From assembly GCA_048296855.1 (NCBI GenBank), contig CP182631.1: a stretch of 64,000 bases of DNA, one strand, 5' to 3'. Shown here piece by piece: positions 18,475 through 28,111 of this stretch. Under the pieces are notes generated by a model that saw nothing but the letters and a program-made list of their open reading frames with translations, was not told the origin of the DNA and did not search any database. This DNA comes from Pseudocolwellia sp048296855 (GTDB lineage Bacteria > Pseudomonadota > Gammaproteobacteria > Enterobacterales > Alteromonadaceae). A program made the translations under genes and the position numbers. Numbering within the stretch: the stretch's first letter is position 1; every line of letters starts with the position of its first letter.

Positions 18475-18634
18475 CAAGGTTATTCACCCACTTTGGTAAG
18501 TAACATTTTTTCTCATTACTCTCTACATTGGATAGTAGGAAGAAAACATTACATAAAATCAATCGATAAGAACAGATAAATCTTTGGTGATCATGTTGTT
18601 ATCCAAAACAATTTAACTAAAAAAGAGAAATCAT

Positions 18635-19096
18635 ATGTTTAAAAAAATAGCCGCCGCAAGTTTATTAGTCATAGTTTCAACTAACACCTTTGCGGTTCAA
18701 AAAGTGTGTACACCCATCGGTGGCGTAGCAATGCCGACATTCTCTCCTCAAGCTGATGGTACAGTGAGAATTACAGCCCCCTTAATTGGTAGTGCTAGTG
18801 CAGCTAGTGGCACAATTACTGCTCAACGTGAAACTAAAAGTGGTCTGCAAATGGATTTGAATCACTACTTCTTAAATAACACGGGAGGATCATTTCACAC
18901 GATTGACCATGCAGAGCTAACCGCTGTGCCGGGCAAGGCTGGTAATTTTATGATCGAGATTAATTATTCAATTGAGAAAGAATCTACTACAGGTTCATTT
19001 AAAGGTTATGAGGGAAATTTTAAAAGTTACGGCTTAGTAGATTTGAATAATATGGAAGGGTTAGTACGTTATAGTGGTGAGATTTGTAAATCATAA
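18635..19096 (+). CDS. Secreted protein of unknown function
   Basis: 153 residues with a signal peptide (MFKKIAAASLLVIVSTNTFA). The mature part is Gly/Ser/Thr-rich and probably beta-sheet, with two cysteines (VCTPIGGVAMP near the start and EICKS at the end) that could form one disulfide linking the termini. AAAAGAGAA precedes the start. It lies downstream of the tautomerase with a 160-base gap, and may be in the same TetR-controlled group. No family is recognised. Confidence 0.6.
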   Translation: MFKKIAAASLLVIVSTNTFAVQKVCTPIGGVAMPTFSPQADGTVRITAPLIGSASAASGTITAQRETKSGLQMDLNHYFLNNTGGSFHTIDHAELTAVPGKAGNFMIEINYSIEKESTTGSFKGYEGNFKSYGLVDLNNMEGLVRYSGEICKS

Positions 19097-19195
19097 TTAG
19101 CAATCTAGATCAACAGAACCTAATCTCGGCTGTTATCTCTAAAGTAGCGGTAATGGTCGGTATTTACGTTAAGTTACTAGTAAGAGGATTAACAA

Positions 19196-19633
19196 ATGAA
19201 TATTTCAGACAATACAAGAACGCTAAATAAAGGAAGATTAAAAGGCGGTTGTTTATGCGGAGCTGTGCGCTACCAAGTACATAATAAGTTTAGCCATTTT
19301 TTCCTTTGCCATTGCAAACAATGCCAACAATTCACAGGCTCTGCCTTTGCAGCTAATATATTTACCTCACCTGATAATATTGAATGGTTGACGGGAAATG
19401 AAAAAATATCTTGTTATGAGCACCCAAATAGAGAGTTTTCTAAAGCATTTTGCTCGGCTTGTGGTTGCGCTTTACCCTTTATTAACCAAAGTGGTAAATC
19501 TTTAATTATTCCTGCTAGTTCATTATTCGATAAGGTTGAAAATATGCCTGAAGCTAATATGTTTGTTAACGAACAAGCTCATTGGTTGAATGACGGACTA
19601 GCAGAAAAAAAATTTAGTCATTTCCCAAATTAG
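19196..19633 (+). CDS. GFA-family (CENP-V-fold) zinc protein
   Basis: 145 residues with the full set of zinc cysteines of the glutathione-dependent formaldehyde-activating (GFA) fold: GGCLCGAVRY, then CHCKQCQQFTGSAFAANIF, then FCSACGCALPF. The name comes from Gfa of Paracoccus, but most members have no proven activity. An extended N-terminus (MNISDNTRTLNKGRLK) precedes the fold. The gene ends the rightward TetR/tautomerase group, so a role in handling reactive aldehydes is possible by association only. Confidence 0.85.
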   Translation: MNISDNTRTLNKGRLKGGCLCGAVRYQVHNKFSHFFLCHCKQCQQFTGSAFAANIFTSPDNIEWLTGNEKISCYEHPNREFSKAFCSACGCALPFINQSGKSLIIPASSLFDKVENMPEANMFVNEQAHWLNDGLAEKKFSHFPN

Positions 19634-19648
19634 TGACTATCTGCGTTA

Positions 19649-19680
19649 TTTACGCTCAATAGCGAACTATTGAGCGTAAA
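19649..19680. terminator. Hairpin between convergent genes, TTCG loop on the minus strand
   Basis: A perfect 14-bp stem (TTTACGCTCAATAG and its complement) around CGAA, which reads TTCG on the minus strand. It lies between GFA (+) and GH16 (-). U tracts are short, so termination may be partial. Confidence 0.6.
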
Positions 19681-19728
19681 ACTTTAAATCAATTATCTAT
19701 AAAGTCCGTCGCCTCAAACTGAAATTGA

Positions 19729-20736
19729 TTAGTCAATAGCAACCAATTGATACGATCTTACATAATCGTAGAGAACGGTATTAATACTTTCGTCATCTAG
19801 CTCTTGCTCTGTAGGATATGGTTCATCGTCGCCTTCTATTTTTTTGATCAGTTTTTCTTGCCAAGTATAGGTTTCAGAAACCATTCTTAACGACATTTCA
19901 CTATTAAAAGGTACAGCATCTTGAGGATTATTTAAATCAACCGTACCCGTTAACTGATTATCAAAATAAAATTTAACCTTATTCGGTGTAACCCACCATG
20001 CTGCATAGGTATGAAAATCGTCAGACAAATTAACTTTAGCGTCGTGTTTTACACCTTGTGAAATATACTTAGCGCCTTTGCATTTTCCATTAACCAGCTC
20101 TCGACCTTTATAATGGGTATTTGAATGCATTACATCGGTCCAAAACCTTTCTGGCCAGCCGCCAATAGCTTCTAAAATATCAATTTCAGTTGTGTGTGCC
20201 GTATTACAACCTGTGCCTGAATTATCGCTTTTATCTGAATGCAGCCAAAACGTTGTAGACATTTTAGTTTTAGAAGCTTTTACACGTGCTTCAAAATAAC
20301 CATAAGTTGCGCTATGTTTACCTGATACCGCCGCACCGCCCATAGTATAACCATCACTATCTTCAGCATAAGTTGACGTGTTTAATGCAAGATTACCATT
20401 AACAACTTTTACGTTTTTTGGTAAAAAACGTGCCGGACGTCTTCCTTTCCACGTTGAAATAGAATCATTCCATTTGCTTGAATCTAAGCTGGTTCCATTA
20501 AATTCATCTGACATATTATCGATAAACTGCCATTTATACCCAGCCGGTGCTTCAGGTAAATGACTGATATTGTGAGCGCTTTGATTTACAGACGCTGAAG
20601 TACTTGATAAAGCCTCATCAGTACTTTGACAGCCAGACAATACTAACATTGCAGGTAAAGCGACCAAAGGTAAAAAGGGTGAAAGTAAGCTTTTATTCGA
20701 TAGCCCTTTATTTGAATCTGTTTGTGAATTGTTCAT
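19729..20736 (-). CDS. GH16 endo-galactanase lipoprotein (agarase/porphyranase type)
   Basis: 335 residues. A lipobox (LVLSGC36) follows an unusually long polar leader of ~20 residues. The GH16 catalytic signature E184-I-D-I-L-E189 gives nucleophile E184, D186 and acid/base E189. It is preceded by TTFWLHSDKSD and followed by the beta-jelly-roll part DFHTYAAWWVTPNKVKFYFD. GH16 members in marine gammaproteobacteria include beta-agarases, porphyranases and kappa-carrageenases. The GGW after the signature and the WKGRRPARF segment favour the agarase/porphyranase branch, but the exact substrate is inferred. A surface location suits first cleavage of the polymer. The RhaM-like gene is 96 bases upstream on the same strand. 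Confidence 0.85.
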   Translation of the reverse strand: MNNSQTDSNKGLSNKSLLSPFLPLVALPAMLVLSGCQSTDEALSSTSASVNQSAHNISHLPEAPAGYKWQFIDNMSDEFNGTSLDSSKWNDSISTWKGRRPARFLPKNVKVVNGNLALNTSTYAEDSDGYTMGGAAVSGKHSATYGYFEARVKASKTKMSTTFWLHSDKSDNSGTGCNTAHTTEIDILEAIGGWPERFWTDVMHSNTHYKGRELVNGKCKGAKYISQGVKHDAKVNLSDDFHTYAAWWVTPNKVKFYFDNQLTGTVDLNNPQDAVPFNSEMSLRMVSETYTWQEKLIKKIEGDDEPYPTEQELDDESINTVLYDYVRSYQLVAID

Positions 20737-20780
20737 TATTCGCCTTTATAGTATGTTGAAACTAAAAATAATCTAGGTAA

Positions 20781-20805
20781 AGATTTCACGTTCCAAACGA
20801 AATCT
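20781..20805. repeat. Hairpin with loop ACGTTCCAAAC
   Basis: Stem AGATTTC / GAAATCT around the 11-base loop ACGTTCCAAAC. The same loop occurs inside the MITE at 29994-30018 with a different but still paired stem (AGGTTTT / AAAACCT). It lies in the GH16 leader. Confidence 0.55.
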
Positions 20806-20832
20806 AGCTAAGGTATTAGATTTAAATATTTA

Positions 20833-21204
20833 TTACTTTTTGCTAAGAGTTTTAACTTTTTTTAAATCATAAATTAAATCCATTTGTACCCACTTCTCAC
20901 CTTCTTTTGCCCATTTTAATGGTTGTTGATACTTCCACATCAACTTCTCCCATTCTTCAGATTTAGTTTTACCTTCATCTGTTTTAGGTTCAGCGTTTGG
21001 ATCAAAATCAGCGGTTGTTTCCATGATCATAAATAGTCGATCGCCTAGATGATATATTTCCATATCTGCAATACCCATTTCAGCCATATTTTTTGTTATT
21101 TGTGGCCAAGCATTTTCAGGTTGATGATATTCTATGTATTCTGCAATTAATTTTGGATCATCTTTTAAATCTAATGCTAAACAATAGCGTTTGTTTTTGC
21201 TCAT
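20833..21204 (-). CDS. L-rhamnose mutarotase-like protein (RhaM/DUF718 family)
   Basis: 123 residues. The ferredoxin-like RhaM pattern is present: YCLALDLKDDPKLIAEYIEYH, then MGIADMEIYHLGDRLFMIMET, then a C-terminal YQQPL...WVQMDLIYDL. RhaM interconverts alpha and beta L-rhamnose, and relatives act on L-fucose. The insert after ADFDPNAEPKTDE makes it longer than the 104-residue E. coli protein. Among galactanase and sulfatase genes it probably serves another deoxy- or anhydro-sugar anomer, which is inference. It is divergent from GH2 and upstream of GH16. Confidence 0.8.
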   Translation of the reverse strand: MSKNKRYCLALDLKDDPKLIAEYIEYHQPENAWPQITKNMAEMGIADMEIYHLGDRLFMIMETTADFDPNAEPKTDEGKTKSEEWEKLMWKYQQPLKWAKEGEKWVQMDLIYDLKKVKTLSKK

Positions 21205-21361
21205 AACTTCTCCGGTAATATTCTCTTATTTTTAAATAAGATCATTCAATTTGTATTAATCATTGTCGTTAAATATTAATTGTTATAAAGTTATCACATA
21301 TAAAAATACAATTTAATATTTAAATTAACCTTATTTATAATAAATTTGAGATAACATCAAA

Positions 21362-24300
21362 ATGAAACTAAAAACGATACTCTCCTACCAAACACTAACA
21401 AAAGGTATTGCTGGGCTATTGCTCAGTATAACCGTTTCTCCTATAGCGCTTGCTGCTAATGATTGGGAAAACCCTGAAGTTATTCATATTAACAAACTGC
21501 CTGCGCGTGCTACATCGTATTCGTTTGATACGGTTGAACAGGCACTTACCCGAGATAGAACTCAGGCAAGTATAAAAATGCTTAATGGTGATTGGAAGTT
21601 TAACTTTGTTGAAAAAGCCGAAGATCGTCCTAAAAACTTTTACAAATCAAATTTTAATAGTAAACAATGGAAGTCTATTCCGGTGCCTTCAAACTGGGAA
21701 ATGGAAGGATACGGTACACCTATCTACACAAACTCACAGTATCCTATGTTTAAAAATGGTGCTACCGATGAAAACAGTATAGTGCCTCCATTTATTACTC
21801 GTGATAATCCAGTGGGGTCTTACCTTAAAGACTTTACCATTCCTAAAACATGGCAAGGCCAGCAAATACTGATCCATTTAGGTGGTGTTAGCTCTGCATA
21901 TTACTTGTGGGTAAATGGTGAAAAAGTCGGTTATTCGCAAGGAAGTCGATTACCGTCTGAATTTGATATTACCGATCATATAAAATCTGGCACTAATACC
22001 GTAGCCGTTGAGGTTTATCGTTGGAGTGACGGCAGTTACTTAGAAGATCAAGATCACTGGCGTTTAAGCGGTATTCACCGTGAAGTCATGTTAATGGCAC
22101 AACCTAAAATTGCGATTAACGATTTTCATGTAAAAACTAAGCTAAATGAAACTTATACCCAGGGCACATTACAAATAAGACCTGAATTGAGCTTTCCAAA
22201 ACGCAAAGATGTTGATGGCTGGAACATTGAAGGCCAGCTATATAATGATTCAGGTAAAGCCGTTTTATCAACACCTATGAATGTTTCAGCTAACATAGTT
22301 TCAAGAACTATCTACCCACAGCGTGATAACTTTAAGTTTGATCTCATGAGTGCAACACTTGAAAACCCTAAATTATGGACATCTGAAACGCCTCATTTAT
22401 ATACCTTAGTATTATCATTAAAAAATACTCAAGGAACCGTAATAGAAACAAGAAGCACGCGAGTTGGTTTTAGAGACGTAAAAATTAACGACAAAGCAGA
22501 ATTATTAATTAACGGTAAAGCCATTAAATTAATTGGTGTTAACCGTCATGATCACGATGTTAAAAAAGGCAAAGCGTTAAGCCGTGCTGATTTACTTGAA
22601 GACGTTTTATTAATGAAACGTTATAACTTTAATGCCGTAAGAACCTCTCATTACCCTAACGATCCCTATTTCTACGACTTATGTGACGAATACGGTATTT
22701 ATGTAATGGATGAAGCTAACATTGAAAGCCATGGTGTTGGGGGCTTGTTAGCAAATCTTCCTGAGTGGAATAACGCCATGATGCAACGTGTTTTACGTAT
22801 GGTTGAACGCGATAAAAATCATCCTTCTATTATTTCATGGTCTTTCGGTAATGAATCTGGCACAGGTCCTAACTTTGCTGCAATGTCTGGTTGGGTTAAA
22901 GACTTAGATAGTACACGCTTTATTCATTATGAAGGTTCACAAGGTGATCCTAACCACCCTGACTATATTGGTTTATCTGAACGTTATTCTACCAAAGCAG
23001 AAAAAGCTCAATTTCATACACCTTATGCTAACCCTACAGATCCGGCATTTGTTGATGTAATTAGTAGAATGTACCCGTCTTTAGAAGAACTGAAAGGCTT
23101 AGCAGACAGCCCATATGTTAAACGCCCTATTCTAATGTGTGAATATGCGCATGCGATGGGGAATTCACTGGGTAATTTAACTGAATATTGGGACATGGTA
23201 CGTAGCCACGATAATATTGTAGGTGGTTTTATATGGGATTGGATAGACCAAGGTATAGAAGCTAAAAACGATAAAGGCGAAACCTACCTAGCATACGGTG
23301 GTGACTTTGGAGACAAACCTAATTCATCTAACTTCTGTTTAAATGGTGTTTTAGATTCTTACCGTAAAGCAACACCTAAACTGTGGGAAGCTAAGTATGT
23401 TTTTCAACCTGCTCAATTTGACGCTACTCATTTAGCCGAAGGAAAAATTGATGTAACTAACCGATTCTTTTTTGATAACTTAAAGCAATATTTATTAGTG
23501 TGGACTTTATCTGAAGACAACAAAGTTATTCAACAAGGTTCACTTAACGGTTTAGATATTGCGGCTCAACAAACTAAAGCGGTTTCAATTCCTTTTAACA
23601 AACCTGTATTAAAAGCGGGTGCTCGTTACTTTTTACAATTGAGTTTACGTACCATCAATAACACCAATTGGGCTGAAGCAGGACATGAATTAGCTAAACA
23701 ACAATTTGAATTACCTTTTAAGAAAGAAGCTATTAAAACGGTTTCAAATAAATCGGTAAGTACTGACGACAAGCAAAATACAATAACGGTATCAAATAAT
23801 GGTTTTAAAGCGGTATTTAACAAAAAGTCAGGCTATTTAACTGCTTACCAAGTAAATGGACAAACCGTGATTACTGGTGCGTTAAAACATAACTTTTGGA
23901 GACCATCTACAGATAACGATATTGGTGGATTCCAAGATTGGACATCACCTACCGACAACGTAGCTGACGATACTAAACCAGCAACAGGTCGAGCTGTTTG
24001 GCGTAAAGCAAGTGAAAACATGACACTGAGTGCTTTTGATATCGACACATCAAAAACTAGCGTTACCGTAACTACTAAACATTCTTTTAATAAACAACTT
24101 AACGTTACCACACAATATGTAGTAACAGGTGACGCAGCTATTAAAGTGAGCATGTCGTTAAATGCTGATGCAAACCTTACCAGTATTCCTCGCTTAGGTA
24201 TGACAACAAACGTAAACCAGCGCTTATCAAATATGAGTGTTTACGGACGAGGCCCATACGAAAACTATATTGACCGTAACAACAGCGCTGACATTAGTAT

Positions 24301-24649
24301 TTATTCAGGCAAGGTTGAAGACTTTATATACCACTACGCTCGCCCACAAGAAAACGGAAACCGTACCGACGTTGATTGGTTAAAACTAGCGACAGACAAC
24401 GGCTTAACATTAACGATAGACGGTAAAGAAGATCTTAGTGTCTCAGTATGGCCATGGAGTGCTGAAAACTTAAATGCAGCACAACATACCTACGATTTAG
24501 TTAAACAGGGTAAATTCACCGTTAATATTGATTTAATACAATCGGGTGTGGGTGGTAATGATTCATGGAGCGCAAAAGCGGCGCCTATTAAACAGTACCA
24601 AGTACTTTCAGGAAAGTATCAATACACTTATACTATTTCAGCTAGATAA
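21362..24649 (+). CDS. GH2 beta-galactosidase, exported (LacZ-like)
   Basis: 1095 residues with a signal peptide (to about IALA31), so it acts in the periplasm, unlike E. coli LacZ. The five-domain layout fits: an N-terminal jelly roll (to ~240), an Ig-like domain, the TIM barrel (~370-670) with LIGVNRHDHD, acid/base E498 in WSFGNESG, nucleophile E594 in LMCEYAHAMGNS and GGFIWDWIDQG, then the beta-sandwich 'Bgal small chain' domain (NNGFKAVFNKKSGYLTAYQ...). It would release galactose from neutral ends of galactan oligosaccharides. It is divergent from the mutarotase, and a terminator follows. Confidence 0.93.
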   Translation: MKLKTILSYQTLTKGIAGLLLSITVSPIALAANDWENPEVIHINKLPARATSYSFDTVEQALTRDRTQASIKMLNGDWKFNFVEKAEDRPKNFYKSNFNSKQWKSIPVPSNWEMEGYGTPIYTNSQYPMFKNGATDENSIVPPFITRDNPVGSYLKDFTIPKTWQGQQILIHLGGVSSAYYLWVNGEKVGYSQGSRLPSEFDITDHIKSGTNTVAVEVYRWSDGSYLEDQDHWRLSGIHREVMLMAQPKIAINDFHVKTKLNETYTQGTLQIRPELSFPKRKDVDGWNIEGQLYNDSGKAVLSTPMNVSANIVSRTIYPQRDNFKFDLMSATLENPKLWTSETPHLYTLVLSLKNTQGTVIETRSTRVGFRDVKINDKAELLINGKAIKLIGVNRHDHDVKKGKALSRADLLEDVLLMKRYNFNAVRTSHYPNDPYFYDLCDEYGIYVMDEANIESHGVGGLLANLPEWNNAMMQRVLRMVERDKNHPSIISWSFGNESGTGPNFAAMSGWVKDLDSTRFIHYEGSQGDPNHPDYIGLSERYSTKAEKAQFHTPYANPTDPAFVDVISRMYPSLEELKGLADSPYVKRPILMCEYAHAMGNSLGNLTEYWDMVRSHDNIVGGFIWDWIDQGIEAKNDKGETYLAYGGDFGDKPNSSNFCLNGVLDSYRKATPKLWEAKYVFQPAQFDATHLAEGKIDVTNRFFFDNLKQYLLVWTLSEDNKVIQQGSLNGLDIAAQQTKAVSIPFNKPVLKAGARYFLQLSLRTINNTNWAEAGHELAKQQFELPFKKEAIKTVSNKSVSTDDKQNTITVSNNGFKAVFNKKSGYLTAYQVNGQTVITGALKHNFWRPSTDNDIGGFQDWTSPTDNVADDTKPATGRAVWRKASENMTLSAFDIDTSKTSVTVTTKHSFNKQLNVTTQYVVTGDAAIKVSMSLNADANLTSIPRLGMTTNVNQRLSNMSVYGRGPYENYIDRNNSADISIYSGKVEDFIYHYARPQENGNRTDVDWLKLATDNGLTLTIDGKEDLSVSVWPWSAENLNAAQHTYDLVKQGKFTVNIDLIQSGVGGNDSWSAKAAPIKQYQVLSGKYQYTYTISAR

Positions 24650-24681
24650 CACCTTAGTTAGTTGATCACTTAGCGAAAATT

Positions 24682-24707
24682 AAAGCCCAAAGTTTACTTT
24701 GGGCTTT
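24682..24707 (+). terminator. Terminator after the GH2 gene
   Basis: An 11-bp stem AAAGCCCAAAG / CTTTGGGCTTT with a 4-base loop, then TATCATTTTATT. It separates GH2 from the next sulfatase. Confidence 0.8.
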
Positions 24708-24760
24708 ATCATTTTATTAGCAGTTATGATAAATTACATTTACACATTTGAGATATAACG

Positions 24761-26665
24761 ATGAAAACAAATAAAATAAAACCTAAAAAAAACTTCAAAC
24801 GTTCCCTATCATTTCTCGCTATTTCATCATTAATTACACTTATCGTCAGCGGGTGTAATTCATCTAACATCAATCCAAATAATCCTGAAAAACCAGTCAG
24901 TTCACAAGCTAATACAAAGCCAAACATAGTCCTTATTGTTACCGACGATCAAGGCTGGGGCGATATTGGCCTAAATAATAATCCTATTATTCAAACACCC
25001 AATATTGATGATTTTGCTAACCAAAGTGTTAGCCTAACTAATTTTCATGTAGATCCTACTTGCTCACCTACTCGCTCAGCTTTACTTACAGGCAAACATT
25101 CATTAAAAGCTGGTGTTTGGCATACCATTTTGGGTAGATACATGCTTGGGCCTGAGCATCAAACGTTAGCTGAAGTATTAAAAGACAATAACTACGACAC
25201 CGGCATATTTGGCAAATGGCACTTAGGAGACAACTACCCTTACCGTCCACAAGATCAAGGTTTTAACGAAGTACTTATTCATGGCGGTGGCGGCGTAGGA
25301 CAAACACCCGATTACTGGGGTAACACCCAATTTAACGACACCTATTTTAGAAATGGCGACCCAGAAAAAACAACCGGTTACGCAACAACGGTTTGGTTTG
25401 ACGAAGCTAAAAAGTTTATCGACCAAAAACGCAACCAACCCTACTTTGCTTACATTCCTCTTAATGCACCTCACGGCCCTTACCGTGCACCAGAGAATTT
25501 TATACAACCTTATTTAGACAAAGGCTTAAACCGAACAATGGCAAGTTTTTATGGCATGATCACGCACATTGACGGTCAAATAGGCCTAATGCGCGAACAT
25601 ATAAAAGCAAGAGGCGAAACCGATAACACCATATTTATAGTCATGACAGATAATGGCAGTTCTTACCGCCCTACTAATAACAAAACTGAACTTGATGCTA
25701 AACATCAATCTATTCAACAAGCTTTTCCTGGTTGGATACCAAACGACAAAATGCGTGGCTACAAAGGTTCAGTATATGAAGGTGGCCATCGCGTACCCTT
25801 TATTATCTCATATCCAAACGGGCAACTTAAAGCAGGCAAGTACAATAACCTAACGGCACATTTCGATATTATGCCCACCATATTGTCGCTAGCAGGCATA
25901 AAAAATACCGTAAAAGGTATGGATGGAATCAACCTAGCAACACTGATTACTGAAGGTAAAGACGATTCATTAAGTGATCGCAGTGTGGTTATTACTAATC
26001 AACGTGTTTATCATCCAAGTGATAAGCGCCCTACCGCTGTAGCTTATAAAAACTGGCGCTTCATTAACGAAAACAATAAAGAAGCACTTTACGATATAAC
26101 CACAGATCCATCTCAACAAGTCAATGTTGCTCAGCAACATCCAAATGTATTAGCTCAGTTAAAATTGATAAAACAAACTTGGTGGAACGAAAACGTTAAA
26201 TTAGGTTTTAAAGATCGCTATATCTCTGTAGGCAATAAAGCAGAAAACCCCGTACGATTAAACGCTATGGATTGGATGGAAGTACCCGACAAGCAACCCG
26301 TACCTTGGTTTATTGGGCATCAACCTGCAGCTGAAGAATACGATTACATACACTGGTTAACAGAAGAAGATAAGTATACTTCGTTACCTTGGTATATTGA
26401 TGTTGAAAAGGAAGGGAAATATCAAGTAAGCGCATATTTTCATGATATTCCAGCAGGTACACCTATTGGTAAAAAATACTGTGTTGTTCGTGTAAATGGA
26501 AAAAACACAGTTCAAACAGTATACGGCAGAGCCTCACATTGTATTGTTGATACCGAGTTAGTAACTGGCAAACAAAAAATCACCGCTTGGTTTACCGATA
26601 ACAAAGAAACATTAGCGAAAGAAAAAGCGGCTTTTTATGTTTATATTAAGCATCAAGGGTTATAG
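24761..26665 (+). CDS. S1 formylglycine sulfatase, lipoprotein, with extra C-terminal beta domain
   Basis: 634 residues. The lipobox is IVSGC32. NIVLIVTDDQGWGDIG and the motif C101-S-P-T-R give the active site, with FGKWHLGD and TDNGSSYRPT as further sulfatase marks. The sulfatase part ends near residue 490 (LYDITTDPSQQVNVA...LKLIKQTWW). Residues ~500-634 (DWMEVPDKQPVPWF...YQVSAYFHDIP...KITAWFTD) form an added domain, probably a beta-sandwich for glycan binding, seen in some large arylsulfatases. It stands alone between two terminator-like structures and converges on the GH43/GH117-like pseudogene. Confidence 0.9.
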   Translation: MKTNKIKPKKNFKRSLSFLAISSLITLIVSGCNSSNINPNNPEKPVSSQANTKPNIVLIVTDDQGWGDIGLNNNPIIQTPNIDDFANQSVSLTNFHVDPTCSPTRSALLTGKHSLKAGVWHTILGRYMLGPEHQTLAEVLKDNNYDTGIFGKWHLGDNYPYRPQDQGFNEVLIHGGGGVGQTPDYWGNTQFNDTYFRNGDPEKTTGYATTVWFDEAKKFIDQKRNQPYFAYIPLNAPHGPYRAPENFIQPYLDKGLNRTMASFYGMITHIDGQIGLMREHIKARGETDNTIFIVMTDNGSSYRPTNNKTELDAKHQSIQQAFPGWIPNDKMRGYKGSVYEGGHRVPFIISYPNGQLKAGKYNNLTAHFDIMPTILSLAGIKNTVKGMDGINLATLITEGKDDSLSDRSVVITNQRVYHPSDKRPTAVAYKNWRFINENNKEALYDITTDPSQQVNVAQQHPNVLAQLKLIKQTWWNENVKLGFKDRYISVGNKAENPVRLNAMDWMEVPDKQPVPWFIGHQPAAEEYDYIHWLTEEDKYTSLPWYIDVEKEGKYQVSAYFHDIPAGTPIGKKYCVVRVNGKNTVQTVYGRASHCIVDTELVTGKQKITAWFTDNKETLAKEKAAFYVYIKHQGL

Positions 26666-26722
26666 ATGGTAAAGTCTACAGAAGCTTAAAGTATTTTTAT
26701 AAGTTACTGAAAAAAAATAGAT

Positions 26723-26775
26723 ATCAGAGTAAAAAACATCCACAATAATTGAAAGATTTTACTTTTTACTCTGAT
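26723..26775. terminator. Inverted repeat at the 3' junction of convergent genes
   Basis: Perfect 13-bp arms ATCAGAGTAAAAA / TTTTTACTCTGAT separated by 27 bases, overlapping the stop codon of the leftward pseudogene. The loop is long, so terminator activity is uncertain. Confidence 0.4.
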
Positions 26776-28107
26776 TATTATCATGTTCAGAAATTTTCAA
26801 TAAAAAGCCTGTCGACGTTTTATACTTCCCTCCCATCAAGGCTAAAAATAAATAGGCGGGTTTATCGTCAATCATTAATACTTGTGGGCGTTCCATACGT
26901 TCAACTTTATCTTCATCGATGTAATGGGTATTTGTACGGTAGCCTAACTGTGGTTCAGACCAATTTAGTCCGTCTGTAGAGTTGAGCATCAACCCCACAT
27001 GAGGATGTATACCCGTTACCACTCAAGATGCTATTTCAGAGCACTTGAGCGATATCAATTCAAGGCAATGCTTTGTAATAATGGTCGCTCCTTATAAAAA
27101 GCATTAACGATGAAGTGATTTTGCTCAAGCGCTTCTTCGATGGGTCTAAAAACAATTTATGCTTCGTTATTAACTTTAGTCAGGGAATAACCATGACGTA
27201 AACTTAATGCCTCGCCTAAATTGTTTTTAGTTCCCACTGAAACCTGCATCTTGAATGATAACGGGTATATAACCCCCATGTCGCGCATAATCATATGGTA
27301 TTTATCTTGGTAACGATAAACATAAGCGTCTTCTACCTGTTTACCTATATTGGCAAAACTCACTAAAGGATTTTGTTCATGCTTTATCTAAGGTCCTTTA
27401 ATATTTTTGGCGATAGCTACACCCATTTTACGCATGTTGTCGTTGTAACGATCCCACGCTTTATAATATAACCAATACTCACCGTTTGGATGCAATAGTA
27501 ATGCTGGGTTTGTGGTTAGATAGCTATCCCACTGAGCTTTGTCTTTACTTACATCTAAAATAGGATCTTCGCTAACGCGCTTAAACGGCCCGTATAAACT
27601 ATCTGATAGTGCTAAACCAATACGTTGTGTAGATGCGTGATGACCATCATATTTTTTAGCATCCGCTAAGTTATTACCAATAAAAAACAACGCATATTTA
27701 TCTCCAACTTTTTGTATGGTTGGATTATGAATGGTATCGGCATCCCAATGACCTTGTCCTCTGCCACTTAACACCGTACCTAAAACGGTATACGGACCTT
27801 CAGGTTTATCAGCAACGGCATGGGCAATTTCACTATGACTAAGCCATCGACTATGTGTTCCGCGCCATCGCGAGTAAAACACATGAATTTTACCGTCGTC
27901 ATCAATAATGGGTGATGTGCCCCATACATTCCAATTCTTGTGTTCTAAAATACGGCTACCTGAGCTAAGCGCTTTACTAAAAGTAGACTCTTTAATATTC
28001 TTTTCCGTAAGAATTTTTGCTAAATCATCTTGATTAATCTCTTTACAAATACTGTTAAAGCTTGCGGTTAGCATACTTATAAAAAGTATTTTTTGTATAA
28101 TACTCAT
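26759..28107 (-). pseudogene. GH43/GH117-like five-bladed beta-propeller glycosidase, broken by amber codon and MITE insertion
   Basis: Starts at the ATG at 28107, with a GGGGAG ribosome site overlapping the end of the upstream sulfatase. It has a signal peptide and then WGTSPIIDDDGKIHVFYSRW, WDADTIHNPTIQK and WDSYLTTNPALLLHPNGEYW, typical propeller blades of clan GH-F-like exo-glycosidases. An in-frame TAG at 27390-27388 replaces a residue after KNIKGP; reading continues in the same frame with IKHEQNPLVSFANIGKQ to MRDMGV. There a 260-base insertion (27008-27267, plus duplicated TAT) breaks and shifts the frame. It resumes as IHPHVGLMLNSTDGLNW and ends at 26759. Rejoined, the protein would be ~362 residues. 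The specificity is unknown, perhaps a galactan oligosaccharide. Confidence 0.85.
27008..27269. mobile_element. MITE-like element (~260 bp) inserted at TA in the glycosidase gene
   Basis: The ends form an inverted repeat of 23-24 bases: TATACCCGTTACCACTCAAG on the left (27008-27027, continuing ATGC) and TATACCCGTTATCATTCAAG read inward from the right end (27269-27250, continuing ATGC), with two differences. The bases TAT are present at both junctions (27008-27010 and 27268-27270), as a TA-type target duplication would give. It has no transposase, only decayed frames such as EEALEQNHFIVNAFYKERP. Removing 260 bases rejoins the host frame exactly (MGV-IHPHVG). Confidence 0.85.
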
Positions 28108-28111
28108 CCTT

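Noticed and set aside
27157..27363. Separate small gene starting at the GTG at 27363
   Set aside because: It is the same frame as the upstream glycosidase after an amber codon, and its second half is MITE sequence.
27388..27390. Recoding of the amber codon (for example pyrrolysine)
   Set aside because: Other genes here end normally at TAG, no such machinery is seen, and the gene is also broken by an insertion.
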